Below are positions 53,801 to 64,000 of a DNA stretch of 64,000 bases, piece by piece. The notes beneath the pieces were generated by a model. It worked only from the letters and a program-made list of their open reading frames with translations, did no database searches and was not told where the DNA came from. This DNA is from Patella vulgata (lineage: Eukaryota; Mollusca; Gastropoda; Patellidae). The first letter of the stretch is position 1, and the number at the start of each line of letters is the position of its first letter. The stretch lies in assembly GCF_932274485.2 (NCBI RefSeq), contig NC_065882.2, positions 42,378,593-42,442,592 of the forward strand. Reading direction: 5' to 3'. The position numbers were made by a program, and so were the translations under genes.

Positions 53801-54809
53801 ATAAACACATTCTTTACATCAATGTTTTAGTATTTAGTCGTGCATTCCTATTTGTAATAACTATTTTTTAAATAAGTCCAGTATATTTCCGGTGTTTGAC
53901 ACAGTTATAACAATCTAATATTTAGGTTGTGTGAAATTACTTAATGTATTATTGCTGAAAAAATGAAATTAAATGAAATGGGGTTTAACCTCCTACTGTT
54001 CTGCTCCTACTTGGCTAATGAAGACGGAGATGAAAAAAGAACTATTTCGAAAAGAATGGTCATTTAATAAGACAAAACATGCCTATTATCACGTCACGGA
54101 ATTGGACAAAAATACGTCATAGGGAGTTTCAATAAAATTATAATGTAATATACGCTTTTATTAAATTTGATAATCTAATTCACGTATATAAAAATTTTAA
54201 TAAAAGTGTATATAGAGAAATACTCAACTAAAAGTACGAATATATAGTTAACACATATTATGAAAGTTTTCATTCATAGTTTAATGGTGTGGACCTTGCT
54301 ATTGATTTGACTTTACACGTGTCAGTATAGCTAATGTATACACGCAATCATAATAACCATCGAGCGAGTATACATGTACCTCTCGAGTATTCGATATTTT
54401 GAAATATTTTTTTTTAGCTACAATCTTTACTAAAAATAAATAGTTATGTATAAAACAAAGTTTTAAAAATATGTATACTACATGTTTGTGGTTGTGGTGC
54501 ATTTATGACTATCGATTATGTACTTACACCTCGCTTTTTGAATCCTTTTGCTAATGTTATGAAGTTCAAAGCTGTCATGGGAACAAGATCACCAAAGATA
54601 CCAATAACAATCCGACCTCCAAAATGGTTGTCAGGGCCAAAGTAATTTTCAATCTCTACATCCAAATATACTTCTTCGGTGACAATATATTGAACTTCAT
54701 CTTTTACTTCTTCTTTCTCATCTTTTTTGGTTGGTCTTTTAGCTGATAATGCAGGAACTACTACTGCGCTTAATAAGCACAGGGTTAAGAGAACTGATTT
54801 GTAACCCAT
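50880..54809 (-). CDS. Secreted/ER cyclophilin 4 (PPIB-like peptidyl-prolyl isomerase, 236 aa)
   Basis: Coding exons in order: 54809-54528, 53619-53526, 52052-51868 and 51029-50880. Exons 2-4 have exactly the lengths (94, 185, 150 nt) and phases of the tandem cyclophilins, showing common origin. Signal peptide about residues 1-22 (MGYKSVLLTLCLLSAVVVPA), then a charged Lys/Glu linker (KRPTKKDEKEEVKDE), then the cyclophilin domain: TTFHRAVTDFMIQGGDV, SAGIVSMANYGRNSNASQFF, SRWLNGRHVAFGKVIKG. All key residues are present (CypA Arg55, Phe60, Met61, Gln63, Ala101, Phe113, Trp121, Leu122, His126 equivalents), so it should be an active, cyclosporin-sensitive isomerase assisting folding in the secretory pathway. 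C-terminus ASDDDVE, no KDEL. A 5' UTR intron (54826-55019) precedes the start. Human PPIB is the likeliest relative, but the loop after GGDV differs (THNYGEGG). Confidence 0.93.
52177..53046 (-). repeat. RepA copy 4, minus strand, in cyclophilin 4 intron 2
   Basis: Plus-strand view: AACAAGCCAACTGAGGCTGA, TGTCCCCCGCC (the family's right end reversed), five or more worn units (GGTATTGATG, AATGCTCATTATCGA, CAATCAAACTGC), then CACAAAAAGTTTGACGGACA and a run of G. The hairpin end has been replaced by the G run. A similar 38-40 bp sequence (CGGTTTATTTTGTTTCA core) lies on both sides (52134-52172, 53050-53095). Confidence 0.7.
53080..53345 (-). mobile_element. SINE1, minus strand, old
   Basis: Recognised by (GA)n, CATTCGACACAAACTAGGTC, GAATAATTCG, CGACCCTCTTGTCACG and CATTTGACTTAATGGTAGAC. 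The central domain is largely lost. Confidence 0.65.
53960..54040 (-). mobile_element. SINE2 3' end fragment
   Basis: AAATGAAATGGGGTTTAACC, then CCTACTGTTCTGCTCCTAC and GCTAATGAAGACGG: about 70 bp of the tail only. Confidence 0.75.
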
Positions 54810-55107
54810 TTTCTTTCGATGGAACCTACAAATATTAAGAAAAATTAGATTATTTTAATTACAGTGTAAAGTTGCGCCGATTCACAGATTAATAATTTTG
54901 GAGTATCTCTACCTAGTTTTACAATGTTTGAAAGTATGGCAAAAAAAAGTTCAAAGACCTCGAATAAAAAAATTTAAACCTATAATTATTTGCTCTTCTT
55001 AATCAGATGTGTAACCTACCTTTGCAGAAGTAGAAAAGACCGAATCGTGGAAAGTCAACTTTAAGAATCAATGCCATTCCACATGAAAAATCGACATTTG
55101 GAAAAGG

Positions 55108-55128
55108 AGCCAATGAGATGCTGCCAAC
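55108..55128 (-). promoter_or_regulatory. CCAAT box and near-match to an ER stress element upstream of cyclophilin 4
   Basis: CCAAT, nine bases, CCAAC at 55110-55128. The ER stress response element is CCAAT-N9-CCACG, so the spacing is exact and three of five bases in the second half match. A plausible promoter CCAAT box; stress control is speculative. Confidence 0.35.
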
Positions 55129-55169
55129 CTGTGAACACCGGTCGCTGACATGGCTTGTGACGTGTGAAA

Positions 55170-55885
55170 TTGTTGAATATGTCTGTTGCTATACCGTAGA
55201 AGAAAGCTAGAATTACTATGACATTCAATATAGAACTGCCACTTTAGTGATGTGGCAAAACTTCATTTATTGAATTTGACGTGGCAAATAATTTACCTTT
55301 GAGGAAAGTCATACAAAACATAAAATTTCACAGATGATATATTTATTTCTTATAATGCAGAATGTGCGGTTATTTTCCTTAATATTAGGCCTATTCTGAT
55401 TTTAGGACTTAAAAATAAACCCCGACAAACCGGCTTTCTTTATTGTTTACATTTTTGTTTGTATTTTCACATATTAAAATCGGAGCGATTTTGTTTTTGT
55501 CTTGGTACACACCATCGGTATTTGTATTTCACCGAGGAGTACAATGAGATATTCGCTTTCAACCCAAAAAAACGTTTATTTGCATGGTATGTCTTCAGCT
55601 AGGCTTATAGTAGCACGTGGAAGAATAAATTGTACCGTCTTATCGATTTAAAAGATTTAGATGAACACAGGTTTTCATTCTTCGTAACAGCCGGTGCCAC
55701 TTTGTTATCAAATCAATTTACGTGCTTACCTTAAGATACTTTTAAACATTATTTATCTTATTATAAAATATTTGATTAAACATTAAACACATGAGACCTA
55801 GAAAATGCACAAATTCTAGTAAAAATAATAGCCTACATAATTAAAGGCACGGGGCAGATTGTCAAAAGCTGTTATTTTAATATAA
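55170..55885. other. Gene-free stretch between divergent genes
   Basis: Separates the minus-strand cyclophilin from the plus-strand CCDC122-like gene. No open frame or repeat recognised. Confidence 0.5.
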
Positions 55886-55892
55886 AGACTGT

Positions 55893-55895
55893 TGG

Positions 55896-55930
<35 letters not shown>

Positions 55931-56165
55931 TAACTTCAACTCGACACAAAGTTGGACAAACAAGGTGATAGGCCATTTCGGGACTAGCACAATAATATGG
56001 TTCAATTTTAATTCAATAATGCGATTGCGCGTATATAGGGCAGTGGGAGGAATCCTGAGGTCCCGGAGAAAACCCACGAGGTTGGACAGGCGACCATACT
56101 CCTTGTCACGTACAAGCGGGGAGACGAAACCACTTAACTTGACTCAATGACAACCCTTCTGATGC
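55893..56165 (-). mobile_element. SINE1, minus strand
   Basis: (GA)n at 55899-55926, GGGGTTAACTTCAACTCGAC, CAGTGGGAGGAATCCTGAGG, then CCACGAGGTTGGACAGGCGA and the inverted B box (GGGGAGACGAAACCAC). Slightly shortened inside. Confidence 0.8.
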
Positions 56166-56420
56166 AACGCCCAAGATATAGCTATCAATCAGTGTGGTCA
56201 AAATTAATAGTTTTTGACAACTTCAATCTAGTTCAATAATACCACTTTGACTTTAAACAATTAGCTTTAAAAGGTGGGGGGGGGGGATTTAACGTACACG
56301 TCATTGGATTCAACACTCCCAAAGCAGGTCCGAGTTACCCCCCTTTTTTCTTTGGACGCCATCTCCCAGGCAGTTCTAAACATTATCGAAGAAATTCGAG
56401 ACTGCACTGTATTATAAACA

Positions 56421-59400
56421 ATGTCTGAAAATGAAATACTTTGCAGGTCACAAAAAATAAATAACTACCAACCACAGACTAAAATATCAACAAAAGCCAT
56501 CTTATACACAAAACAAATGATTAACGGATAAACTGGCCATCCAGGGGGTCAAGGAAGAAAGTGATTCACAGGAATTATAAATAAAATTGCTTACCGTTAA
56601 CGTACTATATTCTTAAATATCTAGGGTACCGGTAGGCCTACCCGTTTTTAATCCCAACAAGTTTCAGTGGGGTGCTAGCTGTAGGCCAGGGGACTTTGTC
56701 CGTACAAAGATGTAGGCTACGATATTAATTATTATTTATGGTCTGTGAGAAACCGTTCCGAAAGAAATTATAATAATAATAATCACTTTTTTTCAAAAGG
56801 GTAGAAAATTGGGTGACCTAATACAGTAATGATCTACTGTTCTGTCACTCTGGCGTTGCCAAGGGGTAGGGATGCAAGTTAAACTATATCGGTAGGCCTA
56901 TCCCACACTCTTGGACTAAATTTGTTATATTTAAATAGAAAATAATATCTGATGATAGGCCTAACCCTGCATTTTCTTGTATATATTTCAGTCCTCCAAA
57001 GTTACGAAGACTTGTTCATCTTGATAAAGATATTGGAATTTTATCAACCTCTACAGTATTATCATGTCCAGATAACCACATCCAAAATTTACATCAACAA
57101 GATACATGTATTACTATTAGTAAACTTAATAATAATAATCAGCCATTGCAACCGTCAAAGAGTCCTTCATCCAGTAGGCCTATACAAAAATATTTAGCTT
57201 TTTCAAATGTACCCAACCTAATGGTGTATCTGGCACATTAGATATTGGACTCCCAATAAATACAGCAGGTTACATATTAAAAAAACCTTTCTTTCTTGGT
57301 TTCTGTGGAGCAAATCACCCCGTTTCAAAAAGTAAGGTATTCTGTTTGTATAAATTTTGGGCTTATTAGGTCCAAAATAGGTGTCATAACTTTATGTGTT
57401 TTATGTTAGGTGGTGTCTCAAGTGTAAATATTGAGAGTGAGCTGATTGACAGTGCTATAGACCAAGTTGTCACACTACCACAATTAGTAACAAATGTGTC
57501 AGTTGCACACAAAGGGCAAAGTAATGAAATCAGTAAACATTCACAAAAGCTCATACAATTAGAAGTAAGTTTGTTGTTTTGTTTTAAGTTATAAAACACC
57601 AGTGCAGTAGAGATGCATGTACATACACCACAATTAATCATCAATAAACAAAATTGGTATATCTTTTAGCCGATTCAGTTAATTTAATAAATAATAATAA
57701 TTAAAAAAAAAATATAGGGTAAAAATGATACCCATGTTTCAATTCGTTTTGTTTTAATACATCCTCTATTGCTCAAATAGTGGAATTAATAATAATTGCT
57801 GCATTGTTTGATTAAAAGTTCTGAAAAATTGATGGGTTAATAAATTTATTAATTATTGCAAAATTTATAGATGATCTTAAAATAATATCTATTCGGTAAA
57901 TATTATATCTTTACCTTTTAGGTACAACTCCAAAGAGGTAAGCTTAAACAACTATTATCTAAATCAAGTATAAATGATCAATCTTTAAAAGAAATACAAT
58001 CTTTCACTATGATTGGTAAATAAAGTACAGAATTTACTATTGTGGCTGTCCTCAAAATGATAATTATAGTAATTTGGCAGTGTAGTAGTGTTACATATGG
58101 TAGAGTTGCTAAGCATTAGCAGCAGCTGTAATTAGTTAGTACCCTGTCACTTGAAGATGTCTATGGTTATTTCAATCAAATATATGGTTCTTTGTTTCCT
58201 TCAAAGAGTTTTTACTTTACTTTTTTAGAGGAGAAATTAAATAGTGATATATTACTGGATGTGTCAAGTGTAACAAAGAAAGTTTATATAACAGAAGATT
58301 TAGTTAAAGAAAAACAGAAATCATGTCAAGTTTTAGAGAAAGGTTAAAGTTCATTTTACTTCTTGTTTACTAATAATATCAGCATTTATCACCCAATACA
58401 CATTCTACAGTAGATATCATTTGTGTGATAACATTCATATTCTACTGATTGATATCTTCTGCTCATCTTTTTTCATATCAAAAAAGACAGGTAGGAGATT
58501 CTCTATATATCATCATGTTCCTGAAGCAATGACTGCAAGTTTTACAACATCTGGCTGTTGCTTGTTTACTTCACAATTCCCGAACTTATAGCTATGTTAT
58601 CTACAGACACGTGAGCAGTAGTGTCCAATCAGAGGTTGTGACATCGCGACCTCCACGGAAACCTTGACATTCAATGAACCTTGAACTTTGCAACTCGATT
58701 ATCACAGGGAGACATTTTAGCTTGAAACCACGAGACTTGGTATTCGCAACGATCGAGGAATCTGATAGGCTCACAAGTTGGGCTTGTACCCAATGGAAAT
58801 TAGTGTTTAAATATGCAGGGTATAACATGAAGGCCTTGATAAGATGTACGTAGTTAAAGCGAGATCAAGCCTTCTTTTGAAGATGATATATCATATAAAC
58901 AAAAGATATTGAATTTTTAAAAAATAAAAAGGAAATGAAATGAACTGGTGTTTAACGCCCTACTGTTCTGCTCCGAACTGTGCTAATGAAGACGGGCATA
59001 CACCACACAGTGTGCTATGAGGGAAATAGTGGCACTACAGCCTACTCTTTTATCGAATTCCAACTGTCAAGGGATCTTTTACGTGCACACCAATGTGTAC
59101 ATGGGACCTCGGTCCTGCATCACTTTCTTGGCCAATGCAGGGATCGAACACAAAAAATAAAGGACATATACTACAGGATAAAATAAAATTTATCCATAAA
59201 AATTAATACAAGAACTACAAACTGAACTAATTTTGCTAAATTTTACCATATTTTATGATAGAAATAGAATCTATTGTTACAAGCAATTCACAATCAGAGA
59301 AGAAACTTGATCTTAAATTAACAGAAATAGAAAATGAGAAAAGGTATAGTTTATTTTATTCTTGTATCAAATATTAAAAATCTATTATTACAAACTATTC

Positions 59401-62400
59401 TTAATCTATTAGCCTGTGCAACAAAAAACTATCCTGTTGTGTCCGAATTCTTAATTTAAGAACACCAACAGAATAAAAAAAGACCTCAGATTTTTAAAAT
59501 ACATAAAAGCATTTGTTATATTTTATCTTTTTTTTATAGAATTTATGTAGAATATAGACATAAGATGGAAGAACATATAGAAAATGTAGGTTTATTTAAA
59601 GAATCATTACCATTAAACAAACAACTAGATGAACAGAAACATAAAGTGGATACCTTACAATATAAATGTAAGACTGCTGTATTTTTGTATTTTCAACTAA
59701 CCCAATGATGCAGAATGATGACTGTTAAAACAAGCGGTTGCCAAGAGATGGACAAGCTAAAAATTATCTAATATTTGGACAATCAGGAGCCATAATCCAG
59801 GAAGTTACTGTCCAATATGTGTGAATATCGAAAGGAACCTAGATCTTTGGGATATAAGCATATATTTTAAGTTTCATTAAAATCAGATAAAAATTGTGAC
59901 CTCTAGAGGGTCCACAACCTTGGTGTTAAACAATTTTACACTATTTTCACAAAATTCTGATGCAACCTTCATTATGGTGTAACAGTGATAAAAATTGTGA
60001 CCTCTTTAGTATACACAAGCTAAAAACAAGATTTTTCATACAATCGGGCCATAATCCATGTAGTTACTGTCGGAAAAATGCCAATATCGAAAGAAACCAG
60101 GATCTTTATCAAATAAGCCTATATTACATGTTTCGTCAACATCGGATAACAATTGTGACCTGTAGAGCATCCACGAACAGATTGTGGAGAGACATTCTGA
60201 CAGACAGGGGCGATGACAGTGTACGTCCACAAGATATTGTGGGAGTATAAAAATTGTGACCTCTAGACTAGAGGGACCACAAGCTAAAAACGTGATTTTG
60301 CGTACAATCAGGGACTGTAGTCCAGGAAGTTACAATCTGATTTGTTTGAATATCGAAAGGAATCGAGATCTTTAGGATATAAATATTTACTGTTGTAAGT
60401 TACATAAAAATCTGATAAAAATTGTGACCTTAGAGAGTCGACAAACCTAACACATGATTTTTCATACAATCAGGGACCATAATCTATGAAGTTATAGTCC
60501 GATACATTCCAATATCAAAAGCAACCGAGCTCTTTGGGAGATACCTATATATCAAGTTTAGTAAAAATCAGACAGGGGCGACGATAATATCTGTCCACGA
60601 AAATGTTGACATATAAAAACTCACATGGTAAAAATGCTTACCATAACAAAAGATGATTATTGACTAATATTTTTGTGGCATCATCATCGTCTGGAAATTC
60701 TTTTACAATTGAAATAAATATATTGCTACCAATACTTTCAGCCTGTCTTTTTATATAGTGATTATCATATAGAAATTGTTTACAGACAATGCTCTTTGTG
60801 AAAATAAAGAGAAAATGAGATCTGTTTGTAGTGGTGAAAAAGATGGAATTAAAGAAGAAATACAATTATTACAAAAGAAAGCAGAGACAATGAGAAAAGA
60901 TTGTATAAGTAAACAACAACAGGTAAAATCTTTATATAGGTTTCATTATTAGAACTATAATGTCAGTGAGATAACTAAGAATTACATCCCCTCAGATTCC
61001 AGACAGAAAATAGTTCATGATTAAATCCATCTCTAATTAGTCAGTTTGCAACACTGACATAATTATACTCTTTAGTTTGAAGACTTTATCAGGAATCAGT
61101 CAGGAGGCAGACCACCATTAATTTCCCCATTGACCTCAATATTAATTTTGTCTCTTTGCTCGTCTCAACTTTTCCCCAAATTTTCTTTGTGCTGAATGCC
61201 TTTCACTACAGACAGATAAACAAATGGTCCATGTGCACCATATTTTGTATGAGGTTGACCTCCCAAATTTTGATATACATAAACATGTAACTATTCTCCG
61301 TACATATCACGTAACCTGTTAACTCTTGTGATCCTTCTGCCTTTAAATCATGAATATTTATAATAAATAGAACAACTACAATTTGTGGGTCCCACGATAT
61401 CACTTTGGCGGAAGCGGCGTTAAATAAAGCTATGTAACTATTCTCCGTACATATCACGTAACCTGTTAACTCTTGTGATCCTTCTGCCTCTAAATCATGA
61501 ATATTTAAAACAAACCTGGCAGAAAATGTTAATTCAAACCCTCTTTGTCCATGCTAGACCAAAAATAGACACGAATGCCCATGCAAAAGGTGAGAAAAGA
61601 GAGAGAGAACCGCTATAATAAATAGAACAACTGCAAATTGTGGGTCCCACGATATCACTTTGGCGGAAGTGGCGTTAAATAAAGCTATTTCACAATTTGT
61701 GGGTACCGAGATGGTGAAATGCCTCCAGAAGAACATAATTATCTCACTTTAGTTTTCATTAAAATAGTCACCGAAAATTAGTCATTCAAAATACTAAAGA
61801 GAGTTTATAATAAAGTCAGACATTGATGTAAGAATGATAATGATAGTTATATCCATGATATCAGAACTGACAGATTGAAAAAAAAATATCCCAGGTCAGC
61901 TAATGAAACAAGACTTATAGAGTTACTTCCCTCTTCATTCTGACAACACTTCAAGCTTCCAGGTTAAAAATATTGGATAGGAAAAGAGGTATAACAAATT
62001 ATCTTTATAAATTATAGACTATATAAGGTTAAGCAATATAAAGTATATAAGGAAATAATGTATACAGAAAAATGTTCTTATACAATAATTATTTTGTTTC
62101 AGATTGAGAAAGTGAGGCAACAAGAACTAAAAGTTGAACAAAATATTAATGTTCTACATGTGAGGTTTTGTTTTATTAGTAAAATTAGTTGAATTGATTT
62201 ATTGCCAATATCTAATCAGTAATGGATTATTAATTGTTGTCAGATTTGATATGTAAATTGCATTGATGTAGGCCCATTACGATTTCAAAAACATGTATTA
62301 TGTTTCTTTTAGAACAAATTTTTTAAGCAAGTTCAATTTCGAATTTGTTTTATTTTCAGAAGCGTAATAAAGCTCAGTTAACAAGATTAAAATGTCAAGT

Positions 62401-62500
62401 TAAAGAACAACAGTTATCTTACAGACAATGGTCAGATCAAATTTCTCATTTAAAAAAGATATTATCAGATTTAAAACATCAAATGGGAGGAGCTGTCTAA
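56421..62500 (+). CDS. CCDC122: Coiled-coil protein resembling CCDC122 (ten exons, 371 aa)
   Basis: Coding exons 56421-56446, 56992-57173, 57410-57564, 57922-58015, 58229-58342, 59262-59343, 59540-59667, 60786-60922, 62103-62159 and 62360-62500; phases agree throughout. Start MSENEILC at 56421 (AAACAATGTC); the exon 2 donor is a choice among several. Residues 1-70 are polar (Asn/Gln/Ser-rich). From about residue 85 nearly everything is Lys/Glu/Leu-rich helix, predicted coiled coil. The C-terminus KRNKAQLTRLKCQVKEQQ, YRQWSDQISHLKK aligns with human CCDC122 (KRYDAILKRLHCQVNKLQ, RRQWQWNIQQLEK, recalled from memory), and IDQVVTLPQL...QSNEISK aligns with its N-terminus. Human CCDC122 is about 273 aa, so this is longer at the N-terminus and middle. 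Function is not established. No signal peptide or membrane segment. Confidence 0.75.
58934..59150 (-). mobile_element. SINE2, minus strand, 5'-truncated
   Basis: AAATGAAATGAACTGGTGTT, TAACGCCCTACTGTTCTGC, then AATGCAGGGATCGAACAC (B box) where it stops. The flanks share AAAAAATAAA(AA)GG (about 58919-58931 and 59151-59162), a probable target duplication. It lies in an intron of the CCDC122-like gene. Confidence 0.75.
59736..60620 (-). repeat. Two adjoining RepB copies, minus strand
   Basis: The first, 59736-60251, begins CAAGCGGTTGCCAAGAGATG and ends GTCCACAAGATATTGTGGGA, GTATAAAA. The second, 60252-60620, lacks the right-end side, begins at ATTGTGACCTCTAGACTAGA and ends CTGTCCACGAAAATGTTGAC, ATATAAAA. 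Both are in one intron of the CCDC122-like gene. Either the second inserted beside the first or the pair arose by internal duplication. Confidence 0.65.
61289..61688 (+). repeat. Interleaved duplication of two blocks
   Basis: Block X (GTAACTATTCTCCGTACATA...TAAATCATGAATATTTA) occurs at about 61289-61363 and 61433-61508. Block Y (AATAGAACAACTACAATTTG...GGCGTTAAATAAAGCTAT) occurs at about 61366-61432 and 61620-61687. The order is X-Y-X-spacer-Y. Block Y contains the dispersed GATATCACTTTGGCGGAAGC motif. It lies in the large intron before the last two exons of the CCDC122-like gene. Confidence 0.85.
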
Positions 62501-62549
62501 TAGCATATTTTGATAATTACAAAGTCTACTTTAAAAATAGAAAAATAGA

Positions 62550-62563
62550 TTTATTACAATAAA
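62550..62563. promoter_or_regulatory. Back-to-back poly(A) signals of convergent genes
   Basis: Minus-strand AATAAA (TTTATT, 62550-62555) and plus-strand AATAAA (62558-62563) are two bases apart, in a 93 bp space between the two stop codons. Cleavage downstream of each would make the mRNAs overlap at their 3' ends. Confidence 0.65.
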
Positions 62564-62593
62564 CAAATATATATCACAGATTTTATCTCTTTG

Positions 62594-63553
62594 TTAATTT
62601 ATAGGATCTTCATGTGGATTAAATTGACATGGATACTGTCCCCATAATTTATAACTTTCATCGCCATCTTTGAATTGACGTTTTAACATTTTACATCTCA
62701 TACAATCACAGTTTTCCTTCCACTTGGGTTTAACGCTATTTAATACACTGTCACTTTTTACACTCATGGCATCACTTCGGGCATCTAAAGAACGAAAACG
62801 TCTTTGTTTTTCTTTTACATTGTCCTTTTTCCTGTATCTACGGGGCAGATGAATAGGATCAAAGTCTTGTTTAACAGGAACACTCTGCACGCTAACTAAG
62901 CTGTTGTCCCTTTCAAATGGAAGCACTGGTATGTGAAAATTGATTCGGGATTTATGTTTGATATAATGATGCTTGTCAGACTTGTTACTACGGAATGAAT
63001 TTAGTTCTTCCTCATCAGTTAACGAGTCCCTTTTTTCTAACTGTTTGCGGAAGGCTATTTTTTGGTACCTGTTTTTACTATGATAAACAGGTTTAGGATC
63101 ACAGACTATATCTTCTTCTAGTAGAGAGTTGAGATCTTCGCCAGGTGATCCAGGTATTGATGGTAAACTTGGTAAAGATTTAGATAGGAGAGAGACATGC
63201 TCTGGATAAGTCTATAATTATAATAAAAAAGTATATATTATAAATGGTTATAATTTACCCCTAAAACCAAATTCTAAAACTTTATAAACCAATTTAAATA
63301 CGGGTATGTGATTGATTATCTTTAATGTCTTTCTATTTTTCTTCAAAAGAAAATTTGAGTAAAATGAATACTATTTCCTTACATTTAAAAGTGATTTGAC
63401 AAAAATATCATCCTTTTTTTTTAGTTTAGTGTGAGGTTTGAAGGTAGAAGATTTATTAGTCAATGATATAACTGATGGCAGTTTGATAGATTCTAATGTA
63501 CCACTTCTAGACAAGGCAGATGTATTAACTCTCGCTAATTCACTTCTCTTAAT
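62594..63553 (-). CDS. Unrecognised protein, last two exons (gene continues past the right edge)
   Basis: Exons 63553-63383 (57 codons, phase 0 at both ends) and 63211-62594 (205 codons plus stop); TTTCAG acceptor, GTAAGG donor and TATAG acceptor all fit. The visible 262 aa are polar, Ser/Lys-rich and low in hydrophobic runs, with KLKKKDDIFVKSLLN, SLPSLPSIPGSPGEDLNSLL and a basic stretch HLPRRYRKKDNVKEKQRRF. Near the C-terminus is a Cys cluster, ENCDCMRCKMLKRQF, followed by WGQYPCQFNP. The C-x-C-x2-C plus a later Cys could bind metal, but I know no family with this spacing. No domain recognised; probably an intrinsically disordered cytoplasmic or nuclear protein. The N-terminal exons and start lie outside the window. 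Confidence 0.65.
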
Positions 63554-64000
63554 CTGAAACAAGTAATATTATAACTATTATAAACCAATAGACATAATAT
63601 ATTCTATAAAGCCCTAAAACATACTTCACAGTAGGCTTCAACTACAAGTGGTAAATAAAACTTAGCCTAATATTCCCAAAGTAATGTTAATGAGCATCAT
63701 GTGACCATTGCTTTAAAATTATGGCTTGACCCTCTCTATTATTTTATTCGTTTTGAAAGAAAGTATAATTGCTTGTTTTCATTATGTCATCAACTATTAT
63801 CATCTATATTTTTGATAAAATTCACGTTTCATTGAACTTAGTGACTTCATCTGCACTTGAATATGATTCAATAAATATATGGACCTAATGGCCTTGAATT
63901 TGCTTAAGTATGAATACAGTTACAGTTGATGAAAACTAGTACATCTCTCAGTGGAAAGTCAACACACCCAAAACCTTCTTGTTTGCCACCTATTTTTGAT
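63554..64000 (-). other. Intron of the right-edge gene
   Basis: Upstream of the acceptor at 63554-63555 (minus strand). No exon recognised before the end of the window. Confidence 0.45.

Overview
The window looks like animal nuclear DNA, most likely from a mollusc and perhaps a limpet-like gastropod. It is AT-rich, its genes are split by GT-AG introns, and most of the intervening DNA consists of dispersed repeats of a kind I associate with mollusc genomes: tRNA-derived SINEs ending in GGGGTTTAACGTCC-type tails, and hairpin-capped elements carrying CTGTCCGTC-type simple repeats. The organism call is inference. I see no bacterial-style operons, no CRISPR array, no convincing functional tRNA or rRNA gene, and no retrovirus or LTR element.

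Layout. (1) 633-19251, plus strand: a complete eight-exon alpha-arrestin gene (ARRDC3-like, 426 aa) with large introns full of repeats. (2) 19252-31440: no coding gene recognised. It holds a palindromic MITE, a 1.7 kb hairpin-capped repeat, a decayed Tc1/mariner element, SINEs and a possible Harbinger fragment. (3) 31441-about 49290: three tandem copies of one unit, each with a five-exon secreted cyclophilin gene (218 aa; CDS at 31804-34016, 39190-41214 and 44152-46437) and the same trail of SINE heads, poly-G tracts and repeats. (4) 49386-50370: a perfect-looking 59 bp inverted repeat and a decayed LINE reverse-transcriptase fragment. (5) 50880-54809, minus strand: a fourth cyclophilin (236 aa) with the same coding-exon lengths and phases in its last three exons but a canonical active site. 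(6) 56421-62500, plus strand: a ten-exon coiled-coil gene resembling CCDC122. (7) 62594 to beyond the right edge, minus strand: the last two exons of an unrecognised gene, tail-to-tail with the CCDC122-like gene.

How the genes relate. The four cyclophilins form a local family: one conventional ER/secreted isomerase and three almost identical neighbours in which active-site positions equivalent to CypA Phe60 and Trp121 have become Met and Tyr. The arrestin carries three PPxY motifs for WW-domain (NEDD4-type) ligases and an acidic tail. The remaining genes have no evident functional link.

The most interesting non-genic material is the transposable-element record. Related copies preserve insertion sites without the element (empty sites) for three elements, which fixes their target duplications. 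Two hairpin-capped families have constant ends around variable tandem cores and may be non-autonomous elements of an incompletely described kind. A repeated TGATAA...stem...GAAAC motif could be a decayed hammerhead ribozyme.
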